The translations under genes and the position numbers were made by a program. The notes under the pieces were generated by a model. That model did no database searches. It was given only the letters and a program-made list of their open reading frames with translations, and was not told where the DNA came from. A stretch of DNA of 64,000 nucleotides from Scylla paramamosain (taxonomy: Eukaryota; Arthropoda; Malacostraca; Decapoda; Portunidae): contig NC_087198.1 of NCBI RefSeq assembly GCF_035594125.1, forward strand, positions 1,671,279 through 1,735,278, written 5' to 3'. Numbering within the stretch: the stretch's first letter is position 1; the number at the start of each line of letters is the position of its first letter. Positions 10,940 through 22,173 of the stretch are shown here, in pieces.

Positions 10940-13900
10940 AGTATATGTGTATATGAACTTGTTAACAACAAAACAGTAAAAAGCATGAAAACTTCCCTAT
11001 ACTGGAAAAGCAAAAACAACATTCCCCAAAAAACGTATTTTTGGGGGTATTTTTCAGCTACTAACGTACAAAAACGCTAAAATGCTTGCAAAAATCCCTT
11101 CATGGAAAAAACAAATAACCTTACCAGAAACTAGCATTTCATTTTATTTCTTAAGCTTGTCACGTACAAAAGCGCCAAATGCGTGCAAAGTGCACTATAT
11201 ATGGATACGAAAGTACATTACGAGAAACGTGCAGTATGAGTGTTTTCAACTTATTAGGTACCAAAACGCTAAAGCGAATGAATAGCACTCTATATGGAGA
11301 AACAAAAACGCTAAAATGCATGCAAAGCATCACACATGAGGGAAAATACGACACTTCTAGAAACGTGTCTTTTCAGTGTTTGTAAGCGTATTAGGTACCA
11401 AAACGCTAAAAAGCAGGGAAAGAACCATACATGGGAAAACAAAACATTACAAAAAAGTCTTTTCATTGTTTAGAGCTACTTACATACTAAAACGCAAAGG
11501 CGCATGCAAAACACCTTTTATAGAGAAATGGGAAAACGTGTATTTTTAACGTTTTAAGCTAATTACGTAAAAAATTGTCAAAATTCATGTAAAGTTCCCA
11601 ATATGGGGAAACGAAAAGACATTACGAGAAACGTATATTGTAAGTGGTTTAGACCTTATTAGGTTGAAAAATACGAAAATGCATGAATACCACTCTATAT
11701 GGAGGAACAGAGCAACATTAATAAAAACGTGTATTTTGTTTGTTTTCACAATGTTATGTACCAAAACGTCGAAATTCATGCAAAGTGCAATCTATGGGAG
11801 AAACGAAACGAAATTTCCAGAAACGTGAATTTTGAGTGTTTATGAGCGTGTTAGGCACCAAACTCTAAAAAAATAAAAATGGAAAGCATCCTATATGGGA
11901 ATACAAAACAAAATTACCCCAAAAATAGTATTTTTTTTTTTAGTGTTTTTGAGCTATTTTTATATCAAAATGCTTGAACAGACGCAAAACATGCTTTATG
12001 GAGAAACAAAATAACAATACAAAAAAAAACAAACTATATTTTCAGTGTTTTTGAGGTAGGTAAGTAGAAAAACGCCGAAATGTATGCAAAGTTCCCTATG
12101 CCGGGAAACGAAGACATTTCGAGAAACGTGTATTATAAGAGCTTTTCAGCTTTTTAGGTACGAAACACAAAGGCACCTTAATAGTATTCTATATGGAGAA
12201 ACAAAACAACACGAATGAAAATATATATTATATTTTGAGTGGTTTTCATATTATTAGGTACCAAAACGCAAAAATACATGCAAAGACTTCTAAAAGACGA
12301 CACAAAATGACATTAAAAGAAAACTATCTTTAGAGAGTGTTTGTACGTGTTAGGCACCAAAACACTAAGAAGTATGAAAAGAGCACTAAGTTGGAAGGGA
12401 AAAAGAAATAACGTGACTTTTCACGTGTTTGGAAGTGTTTAAATTCATAATGTACCAAAACGATAAAACATGCAAAACACCCTTCATGCAGAAACAAAAA
12501 CATTGCCAAAAACGAGCATTTTTAGCGATTTTTTAGCTTGTTATGTACAAAAACGTCAAAATCCATATAAAGTACCCTATATAAGAAAACGAAAAGACTT
12601 TAAGAGAAACTAGTATTATGATTTTTTTTTTTAGCTTATTAGGTACCAAAACGATAAAACGTATGATTTGCATTCTGTATGAAGAAAACGCGTATTTTAA
12701 GTGTATTTAGCTTTGTTAGGTATCAAAACGCCAAAATGCATGCAAAGCACCCGATATGGGGAAAATAAACGACATTTCCAGAAACATGTCTTTTAAGAGT
12801 TTATGATTTTGTTAGGCACAAAAAGCTCTTAAGAAGCATGGAAAGTACCGTAAATGGGAAAACATTGTGTTTTAAGCTACTTACGTACCAAACCGCTACA
12901 ACGGTTGCAAAACACACTTTATGGAGAAATTCAACAGCTTTACCAAAAACATGCATTTTGAGAGATTTTGAGCCTGTTACATACAAAAACGATAAAATTC
13001 GTGGAAATAACCCTAAAAGGGGAAAATAAAACATTAAAAGAAACGTATATTTTGAGTGCTATTGAGCTTCATAGGTACCAGAACACTAAAACGTATTAAC
13101 AATACTGTATATGGAGAAACAGAACAAGATTAACCAAAACTTGTGTTTTAAGGCCTTTTTGACGTTATTAGGTACCGCAACGCGAAAATGCATGCAAAGC
13201 ATACTATATGGGGAGAGGAAACATTTCCAGAAACATGTCCTTTCAGTGTTTATGAGCGAGTTAGGTACCAAGTAGCTAAAAACCAAGGAAAGCACCCTAT
13301 AGGAGAAAACAAAAGATTACAAAAACTTTTCTTTTCAGTGCTTATAAACTACGTATATACAAAAACACTTAAACGCATCCAAAACGCCTTTTTTTTTTTT
13401 TTGGAAACACTGAATAACATTACCAAAAAAAGCGTGTATTTTCAATGTTTTCAATGTAACCAAAGTAACCAAAGACATTATGAGAAACTTATAGTAAGAG
13501 CGTTTTTGAGCTTCTCACGTACCAAAACGCGAAAATGCATGAATAATATTCTCTTTGGAGAAACACAACAATATTAGATACCAAAACGCTAAAAAGCAAC
13601 AAAAGCTCCCTATCTGGAAAAGCAAAACATTACCAAAAGCGTGTCTTTTGAGAGTTTTTACAGCTACTTACGTACCAAAACGCTAAAATGCATGCTAAGC
13701 ACATTTTATGGAGAAACAGAATAACATTACCAGAAACGTGTATTTTGATTTTTTTTTTAGCTTCTTACGTATAAAAAAAAAGCAAAAATGCATGCAAAGT
13801 ATCCTAAATGGCGATACGAAAAGAAATAAAAAGACACTTCATTTATCAGTGTTTTGAGATTCTTAGGTAGCAAAATGCATAAACGCATGTATAACATTAT

Positions 13901-14395
13901 ATATGAAGAAACAAAAGAACATTACCGAAAACGTATATTTTGAGTGTTTTTTTCACATTTTTACGTAACAAAACGCCAAAATGCATGGAAATCACCCAGT
14001 ATGGATAAAATAAAGGACATTACGAGAAAGATGTATTATTAGTTTATTTCAGCGTCTTAGGTACCAAACGCGAAAACTATTTAGTACCACTGTATATGGA
14101 GAAACAGAACATTACCAAAAACGTTTATTTTGAGTGTTTTTCACAATTTTATGTACCAAAACGTCAAAATGCCTCCAGAGCACCATCTATGGGAAAATAA
14201 AACGACATTTCCAGAAACATGTCTTTTGAGTGTTGATGAACGTGGTAGGTACCAAAGTTATAAAAAAACATGGAAAGCTACCTATATGAGAGAAGAAGAC
14301 AACCAAAAATTTATCTTTTGGGTATTTTCAGCTGCTTACGTACCATAACGCTGAGATGTATGCAAAACACCCTTTATTACCATAAACAATTATTT
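10940..14395 (+). repeat. 90-bp satellite, diverged monomeric array, plus orientation
   Basis: Cores of the form GTACCAAAACGCTAAAA resume on the plus strand after a switch in a T-rich stretch at about 10920-10965. No HOR period is visible. The array stops at the jockey-like LINE fragment. Confidence 0.9.
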
Positions 14396-15144
14396 TTCTT
14401 TTTACATATAAAATTCCCTTTTCTTCAATGACACTCAACTGCCCCCCTCTTCTACACTGAACATCCTCGGTCTGTCCTTTACTTATAATCTAAACTGGAA
14501 ACTTCACATCTCATCTCTAGCTAAAACAGCTTCTATGAAGTTAGGTGTTCTGAGACGTCTCCGCCAGTTTTTCTCACCCCCCAGCTGCTAACTCTGTACA
14601 AGGGCCTTATCCGTCCATGTATGGAGTATGCTTCACATGTCTGGGGGGGTTCCACTCATACTGCTCTTCTAGATAGGGTGGAATCAAAAGCTTTTCGTCT
14701 CATCAACTCCTCTCCTCTAACTGACTGTCTTCAGCCCCTCTCTCACCGCCGCAATGTTGCATATCTAGCTGTCTTCTACCGCTATTTTCATGCCAACTGC
14801 TCTTCTGATCTTGCTAACTGCATGCCTCCCCTCCTTCCGCGGCCTCGCTGCACAAGACTTTCTTCTTTCTCTCACCCCTATTCTGTCCACCTCTCTAACG
14901 CAAGAGTTAACCAGTATTCTCAATCATTCATCCCTTTCTCTGGTAAACTCTGGAACTCCCTGCCTGCTTCTGTATTTCCACCTTCCTATGACTTGAATTC
15001 CTTCAAGAGGGAGGTTTCAAGACACTTATCCACCAATTTTTGACCACTGCTTTGACCCTTTTATGGGACTGGCATTTCAGTGGGCATTTTTTTTATTAGA
15101 TTTTTGTTGCCCTTGGCCAGTATCCTTCCTACATAAAAAAAAAA
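14395..15144 (+). mobile_element. jockey-like LINE, 5'-truncated 3' fragment
   Basis: A 5'-truncated non-LTR retrotransposon embedded in plus-oriented satellite. It holds the C-terminal part of a reverse transcriptase reading frame (14424-15043), about 50 bases of 3' UTR and a tail ending CCTACAT plus A run. The tail is shared with 5240-5294. The left boundary is approximate, and I could not identify a clear target-site duplication. Confidence 0.85.
14424..15043 (+). pseudogene. C-terminal reverse transcriptase region of jockey-like LINE
   Basis: Translation from about 14424 gives a stretch containing NILGLSFTYNLNWKLHISSL, a thumb-type region of non-LTR reverse transcriptases. The frame then shifts by one at a C run (14577-14582) and continues as LLTLYKGLIRPCMEYASHVW and onward to WNSLPASVF and FKREVSRHLS before the stop at 15041-15043. 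The catalytic RT domain (YxDD) and the endonuclease are absent. Truncation plus frameshift make it a dead copy. The clade is a judgement from the motif style, and related clades are possible. Confidence 0.8.
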
Positions 15145-15345
15145 TGAAACATAACTGCATGCAAAACACTTTGCAAGGGGAAACGAAAAGACATTAGAAG
15201 AAACTTTTATTATGAGTGTTTTTTTTTATTTCTAAGGTACCAAGACCTATTTTGACACATTGAAGACCACTCTATATGGAGAAAAGAACAAGATTCCAAA
15301 AATGTGCTTTTTGAGTGTTTTTCACATTGTTAGGTAAGAAAACAC
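15145..15345 (+). repeat. 90-bp satellite, short plus-oriented remnant
   Basis: About two monomers in plus orientation continue after the LINE tail and end at a strand-switch palindrome (15341-15360). Confidence 0.85.
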
Positions 15346-15360
15346 TCTATAAAGAGTGTT
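15341..15360. other. fold-back palindrome at satellite strand switch
   Basis: Arms AACACTCT and AGAGTGTT flank a 4-base centre ATAA. Plus-oriented monomers lie to the left and minus-oriented HOR to the right, so the palindrome is the inversion or fold-back junction. Confidence 0.85.
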
Positions 15361-17108
15361 ATTTGTGGGTTTTAGCTTTTTCATACATAACGAACTTAAA
15401 AAAAAACTCATAATACACGTTTCTCGTAATACCTTTTCATTTTCTAAACATAGGGTTTTTTGCATGTATTTAGAAGCTTTTATAGGTAACATGATCAAAA
15501 CCACTCAAAATACATGTTTCTGGTAATGTTATTCTGTTTCTCCATAAAGGGTGTTTTGCATGCGTTTTAGCGTTTTGGTATGTATGAAGCTCAAAAACAT
15601 GTAAAGGCAGGTTCTTGGTAAAAGTTGGTTTTATTCCCAAATAATGTGATTGCCCTTCTTTTTAGTGCTTTATTGCCTATCACGCTCAAAAAACACTCAA
15701 AAGACACTTTTCTGGTAATATAATTTTTTCCCACATAAAGCTAGTTTCGCATGCAATTTTTGGTTTTGGTAACTAAGAATGTGAAAAGCACTCAAAATAC
15801 ATGCATTTGGTAAGGTTGTTCTGTATTCTCAATTAAGAGTGATATTTCTGAGTTTTAGCATTTTGGTATCTAAGAAACTTCTCCATATACACCGAGTTTC
15901 TGCGATTTTTGCCTTGTGGCTGATGTGAAACTATAAAACACTCATTATACACGTTTCTTGTAATGTCCTTTTGTATCCCAACATAGAGTGCTTTCCATCC
16001 ATTTTCGCGTTTTTTGAAGGTAAGAAGCTCAAAAACACTCAAAATATACCTTTTTGGTAATGTTATTCTATTTCTCCACATTCGTTGGTTTGCATCCGTT
16101 TTAGCGTTTTTCTACGTAAAACACTGAAAAGACACCTTTTCAGTAATTTTGTGATGGATTCCTACATTGAGTGACTTCCATATTATTTATCGTTTTGGTG
16201 CCTAACATGCTGAAAAAAAAACACAAAAGACAGGTTTCTGGTAAGGTCGTTTAATTATCCCATATAGGTGGCTTTGCATGCACTTTAGGGTTTGGTACAT
16301 AATAGTCCGAAAAAAAAAGCTAAAATTAACTTTTTTCATAAGGTTCTTTTTTCACATAATTTCCCTAAATTTTGGCAGAATTTTGACATCTCGGTACCTA
16401 TGAAGATGAATAAAAAAATCCTATTTTTTTTTATTGATTGATTTTTTTTTTCTCTATAAAGAGTGTTATTTGTGGGTTTTAGCTTTTTGGTACTTAAAGA
16501 ACTTAAAAACACTCATAATACACGTTTCTCGAAATGTTCTTTCGTTTCCCAAACATAAGATTCTTTGCATGTATTTAAGCGTTTTTATAGGTAACATGAT
16601 CAAAAACACTCATAATACATGTTTTTGGTAATGTTATTCTGTTTCTTCATAAAGGGTGTTTTGCATGCGTTTTAGCGTTTTGGTATGTTAGGAGCTGAAA
16701 AACACTTAAAGGCAAGTTCTTGGTAAAAGTTGGTTTTATTCCCATGTAATGTGATTGCCCTGCTTTTTAGTGCTTTATTGCCTAACACGCTCAAAAACAT
16801 TCAAAAGACACTTTTCTGGAAATGTCTTTTTTTTTTTTCCACATAAAGCTAGTTTCGTATGCAATTTGGGATTTTGGTAATCAAAAATGTGAAAAACACT
16901 AAAAATACACGCATTTGGTAAGGTTGTTCTGTTTCTCAATTAAGAGTGTTATTGAGCGTTTTGGTATCTAAGAATCTCAAAAACACTTATAATGCACGTT
17001 TCTCGTAATGTCGCTTTTTTTTCTTCATTTAGGGTGCTTTGCATGCATTTTGGCATTTTATTTTTTCACGGAAGAGCTGAAAAACACTGAAAATACACGC
17101 TTTTGGTA
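15346..17108 (-). repeat. satellite higher-order repeat, minus orientation
   Basis: Monomers here belong to the HOR family. The marker GAGTGTTATTTGTGGGTTTTAG occurs near 15355 and again near 16460, a period of about 1.1 kb. The marker TCGGTACCTATGAAGATGAA occurs at 16391. The block ends at the 3' end of the CR1-like LINE. Confidence 0.85.
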
Positions 17109-18803
17109 ATAAGAACATAAGAACATAAGAAATAAGTAAATATGCAAGAAGGCATCAGGCCTACACGTGGCAGTACTTGTATGAAATATGCCTACGTATT
17201 TCCACTTTTCATCCCCATCTATAAATGTGTAATTTTCTCTTACAGTGCCAAATGCCTCAGCACTAACAGCTTGATTACTAAGTCCGTTCCAATCATCTAC
17301 TACTGTATTTGAAAACCAATTCCTTCCTGTTTCCTTTTTGAACATCAAGTTTTCAGGCTCAAGCCTAAAAACTTAATGTTCTATTTTTCTTGTTCTATCA
17401 TGGTTACAGATTCTAAGAATTTTCCTTATGTTCCCCTTGTTATAACCCATACGAGTATACCTCTTAAAGACTTCTATCAGGTCCACTCTTAACCTACGTC
17501 TCTCTAAAGAATGTAAATTTAACAGCTTGAATCTCGCTTCGTAAGGAATACTCCTCATCCCCTGTATCCTTTTAGTCATTCTCCTTTGAAGTGATTCTAA
17601 TAGACCTTTATCCTTCCTGTGATGTGGTGACCAGAATAGGACAGCGTAGTCTAAATGAAGTCTGACCAGCGCTAAATGTAACTTTAATATTACTTCGGGA
17701 GTTTTACTTTTAGCACTCCTGAAAATTAATCATAATACACTATTTGCTTTGTTTCTGGCCTCTTTGCATTGCTTTCTTAGACGGAGTTCAGAGCTAACTT
17801 TAAATCTCAAATATTTTTCTTACCCTGAACCTACCAGAACTTGGTTGTTCATTGTGTAACTACTGTGTGGGTTTCTTCTACTTACGCTAAGTGCTTTGCA
17901 TTTCTTGATATTAAACTGTATTTGCCGTCTGTCTGTCCATTCGTTCATCCTATCCAAATCTGCCTGCAAGACCATCGATGGTATGCGATTCTGACCTAAT
18001 TAATCTACATACTCTCGTGTCATCCGCAAATTTACTAACAGCACTACTAATTCCACTATCCAAGTCACTGACATATATTACAAAGAACATCGGCCCTAAT
18101 ACTAATAATCCCTTTATCACCCCACTAATTACTTGACCCCACTCGGATTTAGAGCCGTTTATTACTCTCTCTCCGTTTATTAGCTCTGTCGCCTGCTGCT
18201 TGGCCATGACCTTATCCAGATTACTTATAACCTTTTTCCAACTCTTAAATACTCTGAAATATATTTCATCTGGTCCTGGTGACTTGAACTTTTCAGCTTA
18301 TCTATCTCCTGTTCCACTATCTCTTTTTTTATGGTAATATCTGTCAGCTTCTCATTCTCTTCTACTCTAAATATCTTCTCACTATTCGGCAAATCCTGCA
18401 TGTTTTCCTGGGCAAAGACAGTTAAAAAATACTCATTCACAATTTTACTAATTTCCTCTCAACAACTAAGCAGGTCCCATTCTGTTGTCTTTAAGGAACT
18501 ATTGTTTCTCTATTCTTCGTCTTATATGCCTGATAAAATCCCTTGGGGTCCATCTTCGCTTGGCTGGCTACCTTTAATGCTTAACTATTTTTAGCTTTCC
18601 TTGTTAAACTCCTGACTTTTCTAATTCATTATATTATGGCCTTAAAACCACTTCCCCTGTCTTTAATCTCATATATACTTCTCTTTCGCCCTATGTAGTG
18701 TTTTAACCTCAGTCATCCATTTAGGACCATTTTTCTGTGATCTTATTCTTCTCTAAGTGATGTTCCCTAACTGTCCTGAATGTAATTTATCAACGAAATA
18801 TTT
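17109..18803 (-). mobile_element. CR1-like LINE, internally deleted
   Basis: Reading the minus strand, the element starts in satellite at about 18803, encodes decayed pre-RT linker and RT segments, and ends at 17109-17135 in an octamer-type tail, TTATGTTC repeated. Short 3'-terminal microsatellites are typical of CR1-clade elements. Both flanks are minus-oriented satellite. A second copy lies inverted at 51147-51909 with the same left junction. Confidence 0.8.
17190..18600 (-). pseudogene. CR1-like reverse transcriptase remnants
   Basis: Minus-strand segments in order: ASQAKMDPKGFYQAYKTKN (about 18510-18570); NEYFLTVFAQENM and IVEQEIDKLKSSSHQDQMKY (18225-18440), the RT N-terminal region; INGSKSEWGQVISGV and GPMFFVIYVSDLD with KFADD (17950-18207), where FADD is the catalytic box; and SLERRRLRVDLIEVFK with GRNWFSNTVVDDWNGLS (17250-17579), the C-terminal region. 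The roughly 150 residues expected between the second and third segments, including the FxD catalytic motif, are missing near 18210-18240. Frameshifts separate the pieces, so it is non-functional. Confidence 0.8.
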
Positions 18804-21745
18804 ATTTCGCTTCTCCATAAAGGGTGTTTTGCATGGGTTTTAGCGTTTCTGTACATAAGAACCTATAAAACACGTTTTTAGTAATGTTGTTTTGTATTCC
18901 TTTATAGAGCGCTTTCCATGCTTTTTTTTAGCGTTTTGGTGTCTAACACGTTCAAAAACACTGAAAAGACACGTTGATGATAATGTCGTTTCGTTTCCCG
19001 ATAAAGGGGGCTTCCAATGTATTTTGACTTTTGGTACTTAACAATATGAAAAAAAGTTTAAGTAAAAGTTTTCGGTAGAGTTGTTTTTCCATATAAAGTT
19101 CTAATCATGTGTTTTTGAGTCTTGGTACCTAAAAAGCTTAAAATCTCTCATAATACACTTTTTTCGTAATGTCCTTTGTTTTCTCCATGTAGGATGCTTT
19201 GCGTGTAATTTGGCACTTTTATACTTAACAAGCACAAAAACAATCAAAATACAAGTTTTTTGGTAATGTTTTTCTGTTTCTCCGTAAAGGTTGTTTTGCA
19301 TGCGTTTCAGCGATTTCGGACGTAAGAAGGTCAAAAACACTCTAAAGATACTTTCTTGGTAATGTTATTTTATATTGCCAAATAGGGTGCTTTCAATGCT
19401 TTTTAGCATTTTGATTCCTAACACTCAAGTAAACACTCAAAAGACACGTTTCCTGTAATATAGTTTTGCTTCTTCATATAGGGATCTGCATGGATTATGA
19501 TGTTTTGCTACATAATATGAGAAACGCTCAAAATAAAGGTTTCAGGTAATGTTGTTCTTTTTCTCTATATAAGGTGCTATTCATGCGTTTTAGCGTTTTG
19601 GTACTTTGGAAGCTCAAAAACACTAATAAAACTTTTTTCTCCTAATGTCTTTCTATTTCCCCATATAGGATGCTTCGTATGTATTTTGACGTTTTGGTAC
19701 ATAACAAGGTAAAGAAAAATAAATAAATAAAAACACGTTTTTGGTGATGTTCTGTTTCTCTATTAAGAGATATAGGATATATTCAATTTTCATTCAAGCG
19801 GTTTAGTGTTTGGTACCTAAGAGACTCAAAACACTGACAATGCACGTTTCTCGTAGTGTTCTATCGTTTCCCCATACAGGGTGCTTTACATGCATTTTTA
19901 ATATGATGTACGTAACAGACTCCAAAAGACTCAAAATACACGTTTTTGATAAGGTTTTTCTATTTGGTAAGGTTATTCGTGTTTGTTGCACGTGTTTTAG
20001 CGTTTTGGTACGTAAAAAGTTTAAAACACTTAAAAGACATGCTTATTATTTTGCATTTTTATATAAGGTGTTTTCTATGCTATTTAGCATTTATGTGAAA
20101 AACACATAAAAACACATTTCTTACATTATTGTTAAATTTTCTCGTATAGCGAGCAAGCATTATGGTGTTTTGCTACCTGACAATGTGAAAAACATTCAAA
20201 TTACACGATTTTGGTAATTTGTTTCTCTTTCTCCATACAGTGTGCTACTCATTTATTTTAGCGTTTTGGTACCTAAGAAGCTAGAAAAAAAAAATTCATA
20301 ATACACGTTCTTTGTTATGTCCTTTCATTTCCTCATATAGGGTCTTTTTTGTGCTTTGGTACCTAACAGGGTGTTTGCATGTATTTTGACATTTTAGTTT
20401 GTAAGAACCTAAAAAAAAAGAAACACTCCAAAGACACGTTTTAGTAAAGTTGTTTTGTATTTCCCTATAGGGTGATTTCGTTGCTTCTTACTGATTTGGT
20501 GCCTAACACGCACAAAAAAATAACAAAAGACAAGTTTCTAGTTATTTCGTTTCGTTTCTTCATATAGGTTGCTTTACATGCATGTTGGCGTTTTGGTAAT
20601 TATCAATGTAAAAAAAATACACGTTTTTGGTAAGGTTGTTTTTTTTCTTCAGAGGACTATTGAAGCTTTTTACTGATTTGGTACTTAAGAAAGTAATAAA
20701 AAAAAAATAACATAAACGTTTCTCGTAATGTCCTTTCATTTCCATATGCAGGGTGTTTTGTTTGATGATAAGCGATTTTGTACATAATACGCTTAAAGAC
20801 ACTCAAAATACACGTTTTTTGGTAAATGTATTCTGTTTCTCTATATAGGGTATTTTCATGCGTTTTTAATGTCGTTTCATATATCTATTTCTCCATATAG
20901 GGTGTTATTCATGCGTTTTACTCTTTTGATACTAAAAAGGTCAAAAACACTCATAATACACGTTTCTCGTAATGACTTCATTTTTCCCATATAGGGTATT
21001 TTCGATTCATTTAGACGTTTTTTACGTAACAATCTTACAAAACACTCAAAATACTTGTTTTTTGGTAATGTTATTCTGTTTCTCCATAAAGGATGTTTTC
21101 TATGTTTTTTTTTTATCGTTTTGGTACGTAGGACACTCAAGGGAAACGTTTTCTTAATGTTGTTTTGTATTCCCATATCAGGTGATTTATATGCTTTTTA
21201 GCATTTTTGTGCCTAACACGCTGAAGAACACATTTTAGATACGTTTCTGAAATTTCGTTTCCTTTCCCCAAATAGGGGGCTTTACATGCATTATGGCGTT
21301 TTGATTCATAACAATGTGAAAACACTGAAAATTTACGTTTTTGGTAATGTTATTTCATATAGAGTGTTATTCATGCATTTTAGCGACTTCGTATCTAATA
21401 AGTAAAAAAAAAAAAAAAAACACCAATAGCACACATTTTAATAACGTCTTTTCATTTTCCCATTTAAGATATTATATATGCATTTTGGTGTTTTTCTACT
21501 TAACTAACTCAGAAAAACTCGAAATATTTGTTTTTGATATTATTTCTCCGTTTTTTTTTCATGCGATTTAGCGTTTCGGTACGTAAAAAAGTAAAAAATA
21601 ATGAAAACACACGTTTATGGTAAAGTTGTTTTGTTTTCCTTTATAGGGTGCTTTCCATGCTTTTTAGCGTTTTGGTGCCTAGCACGCCAATAAACATTCC
21701 AAAGGCACTTTTCTGGAAATCGCGTTTCCTTTCCTCATATAGGGT
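18804..21745 (-). repeat. diverged non-HOR satellite block, minus orientation
   Basis: Minus-oriented 90-bp monomers without the HOR markers. The part 18804 to about 21050 is the reverse complement of 48806-51146 (idiosyncratic matches such as CTCGTATAGCGAGCAAGCAT at about 20143 against its complement near 49785). The part 20390-21900 is a direct duplicate of 30290-32060. Confidence 0.85.
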
Positions 21746-22173
21746 ACAAAAACATGTATTAGTAGTGTTTTCGAAAACGCCAAAGTGCATGCAAAGTAAG
21801 CTATACGGGAGAAACAAAACGTGTCTTTTGAATGTTTTCAGCTGTTTACGTACCAAAACACTAAAATGCAGGGAAAAGAAACTTCATGGAGAAACAAAAT
21901 ATTATTGCCAAAAACGTGTATTTTGAATGTTTTTAAGCTTATTACGTACCAACACGCAAAAATTCATCCATTTCATTTTATTTTGGTGCTTTTCAACGTT
22001 AGCACCAAAACTCTAAAGAGCATGGAAGACACTCTATATAGAAATCAAAACAACATTATCAAAATGGTGTCTTTTGAGTGTTTTTGAGCTTCTTACGTTC
22101 CAAAATGCTAAAACGATAAATAGCCTTTATCGGGAGACATTACCAAAAACGTATGATTTAAGCGTTTTCCGCC
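21745..22173 (+). repeat. diverged satellite, plus-oriented segment
   Basis: The strand switch at about 21745 (GGGTACAAAAACATGTATTA) also occurs at about 31885, so it predates the duplication. The segment 21980-22173 corresponds in reverse complement to about 33580-33860. Confidence 0.8.

Larger units (their letters stand above)
6830..10940 (-). repeat. 90-bp satellite, diverged monomeric array, minus orientation
   Basis: The same monomer in reverse complement: cores read GCGTTTTGGTACCTAA on the given strand. The strand switch from the previous block is at about 6826-6838. The block also holds a (TA)n tract (8243-8325), a (CCCATA) run at 7947-7972, three copies of ACGATTATAA at about 8102-8135, and a triplicated 17-mer at 10001-10063. 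Confidence 0.9.
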
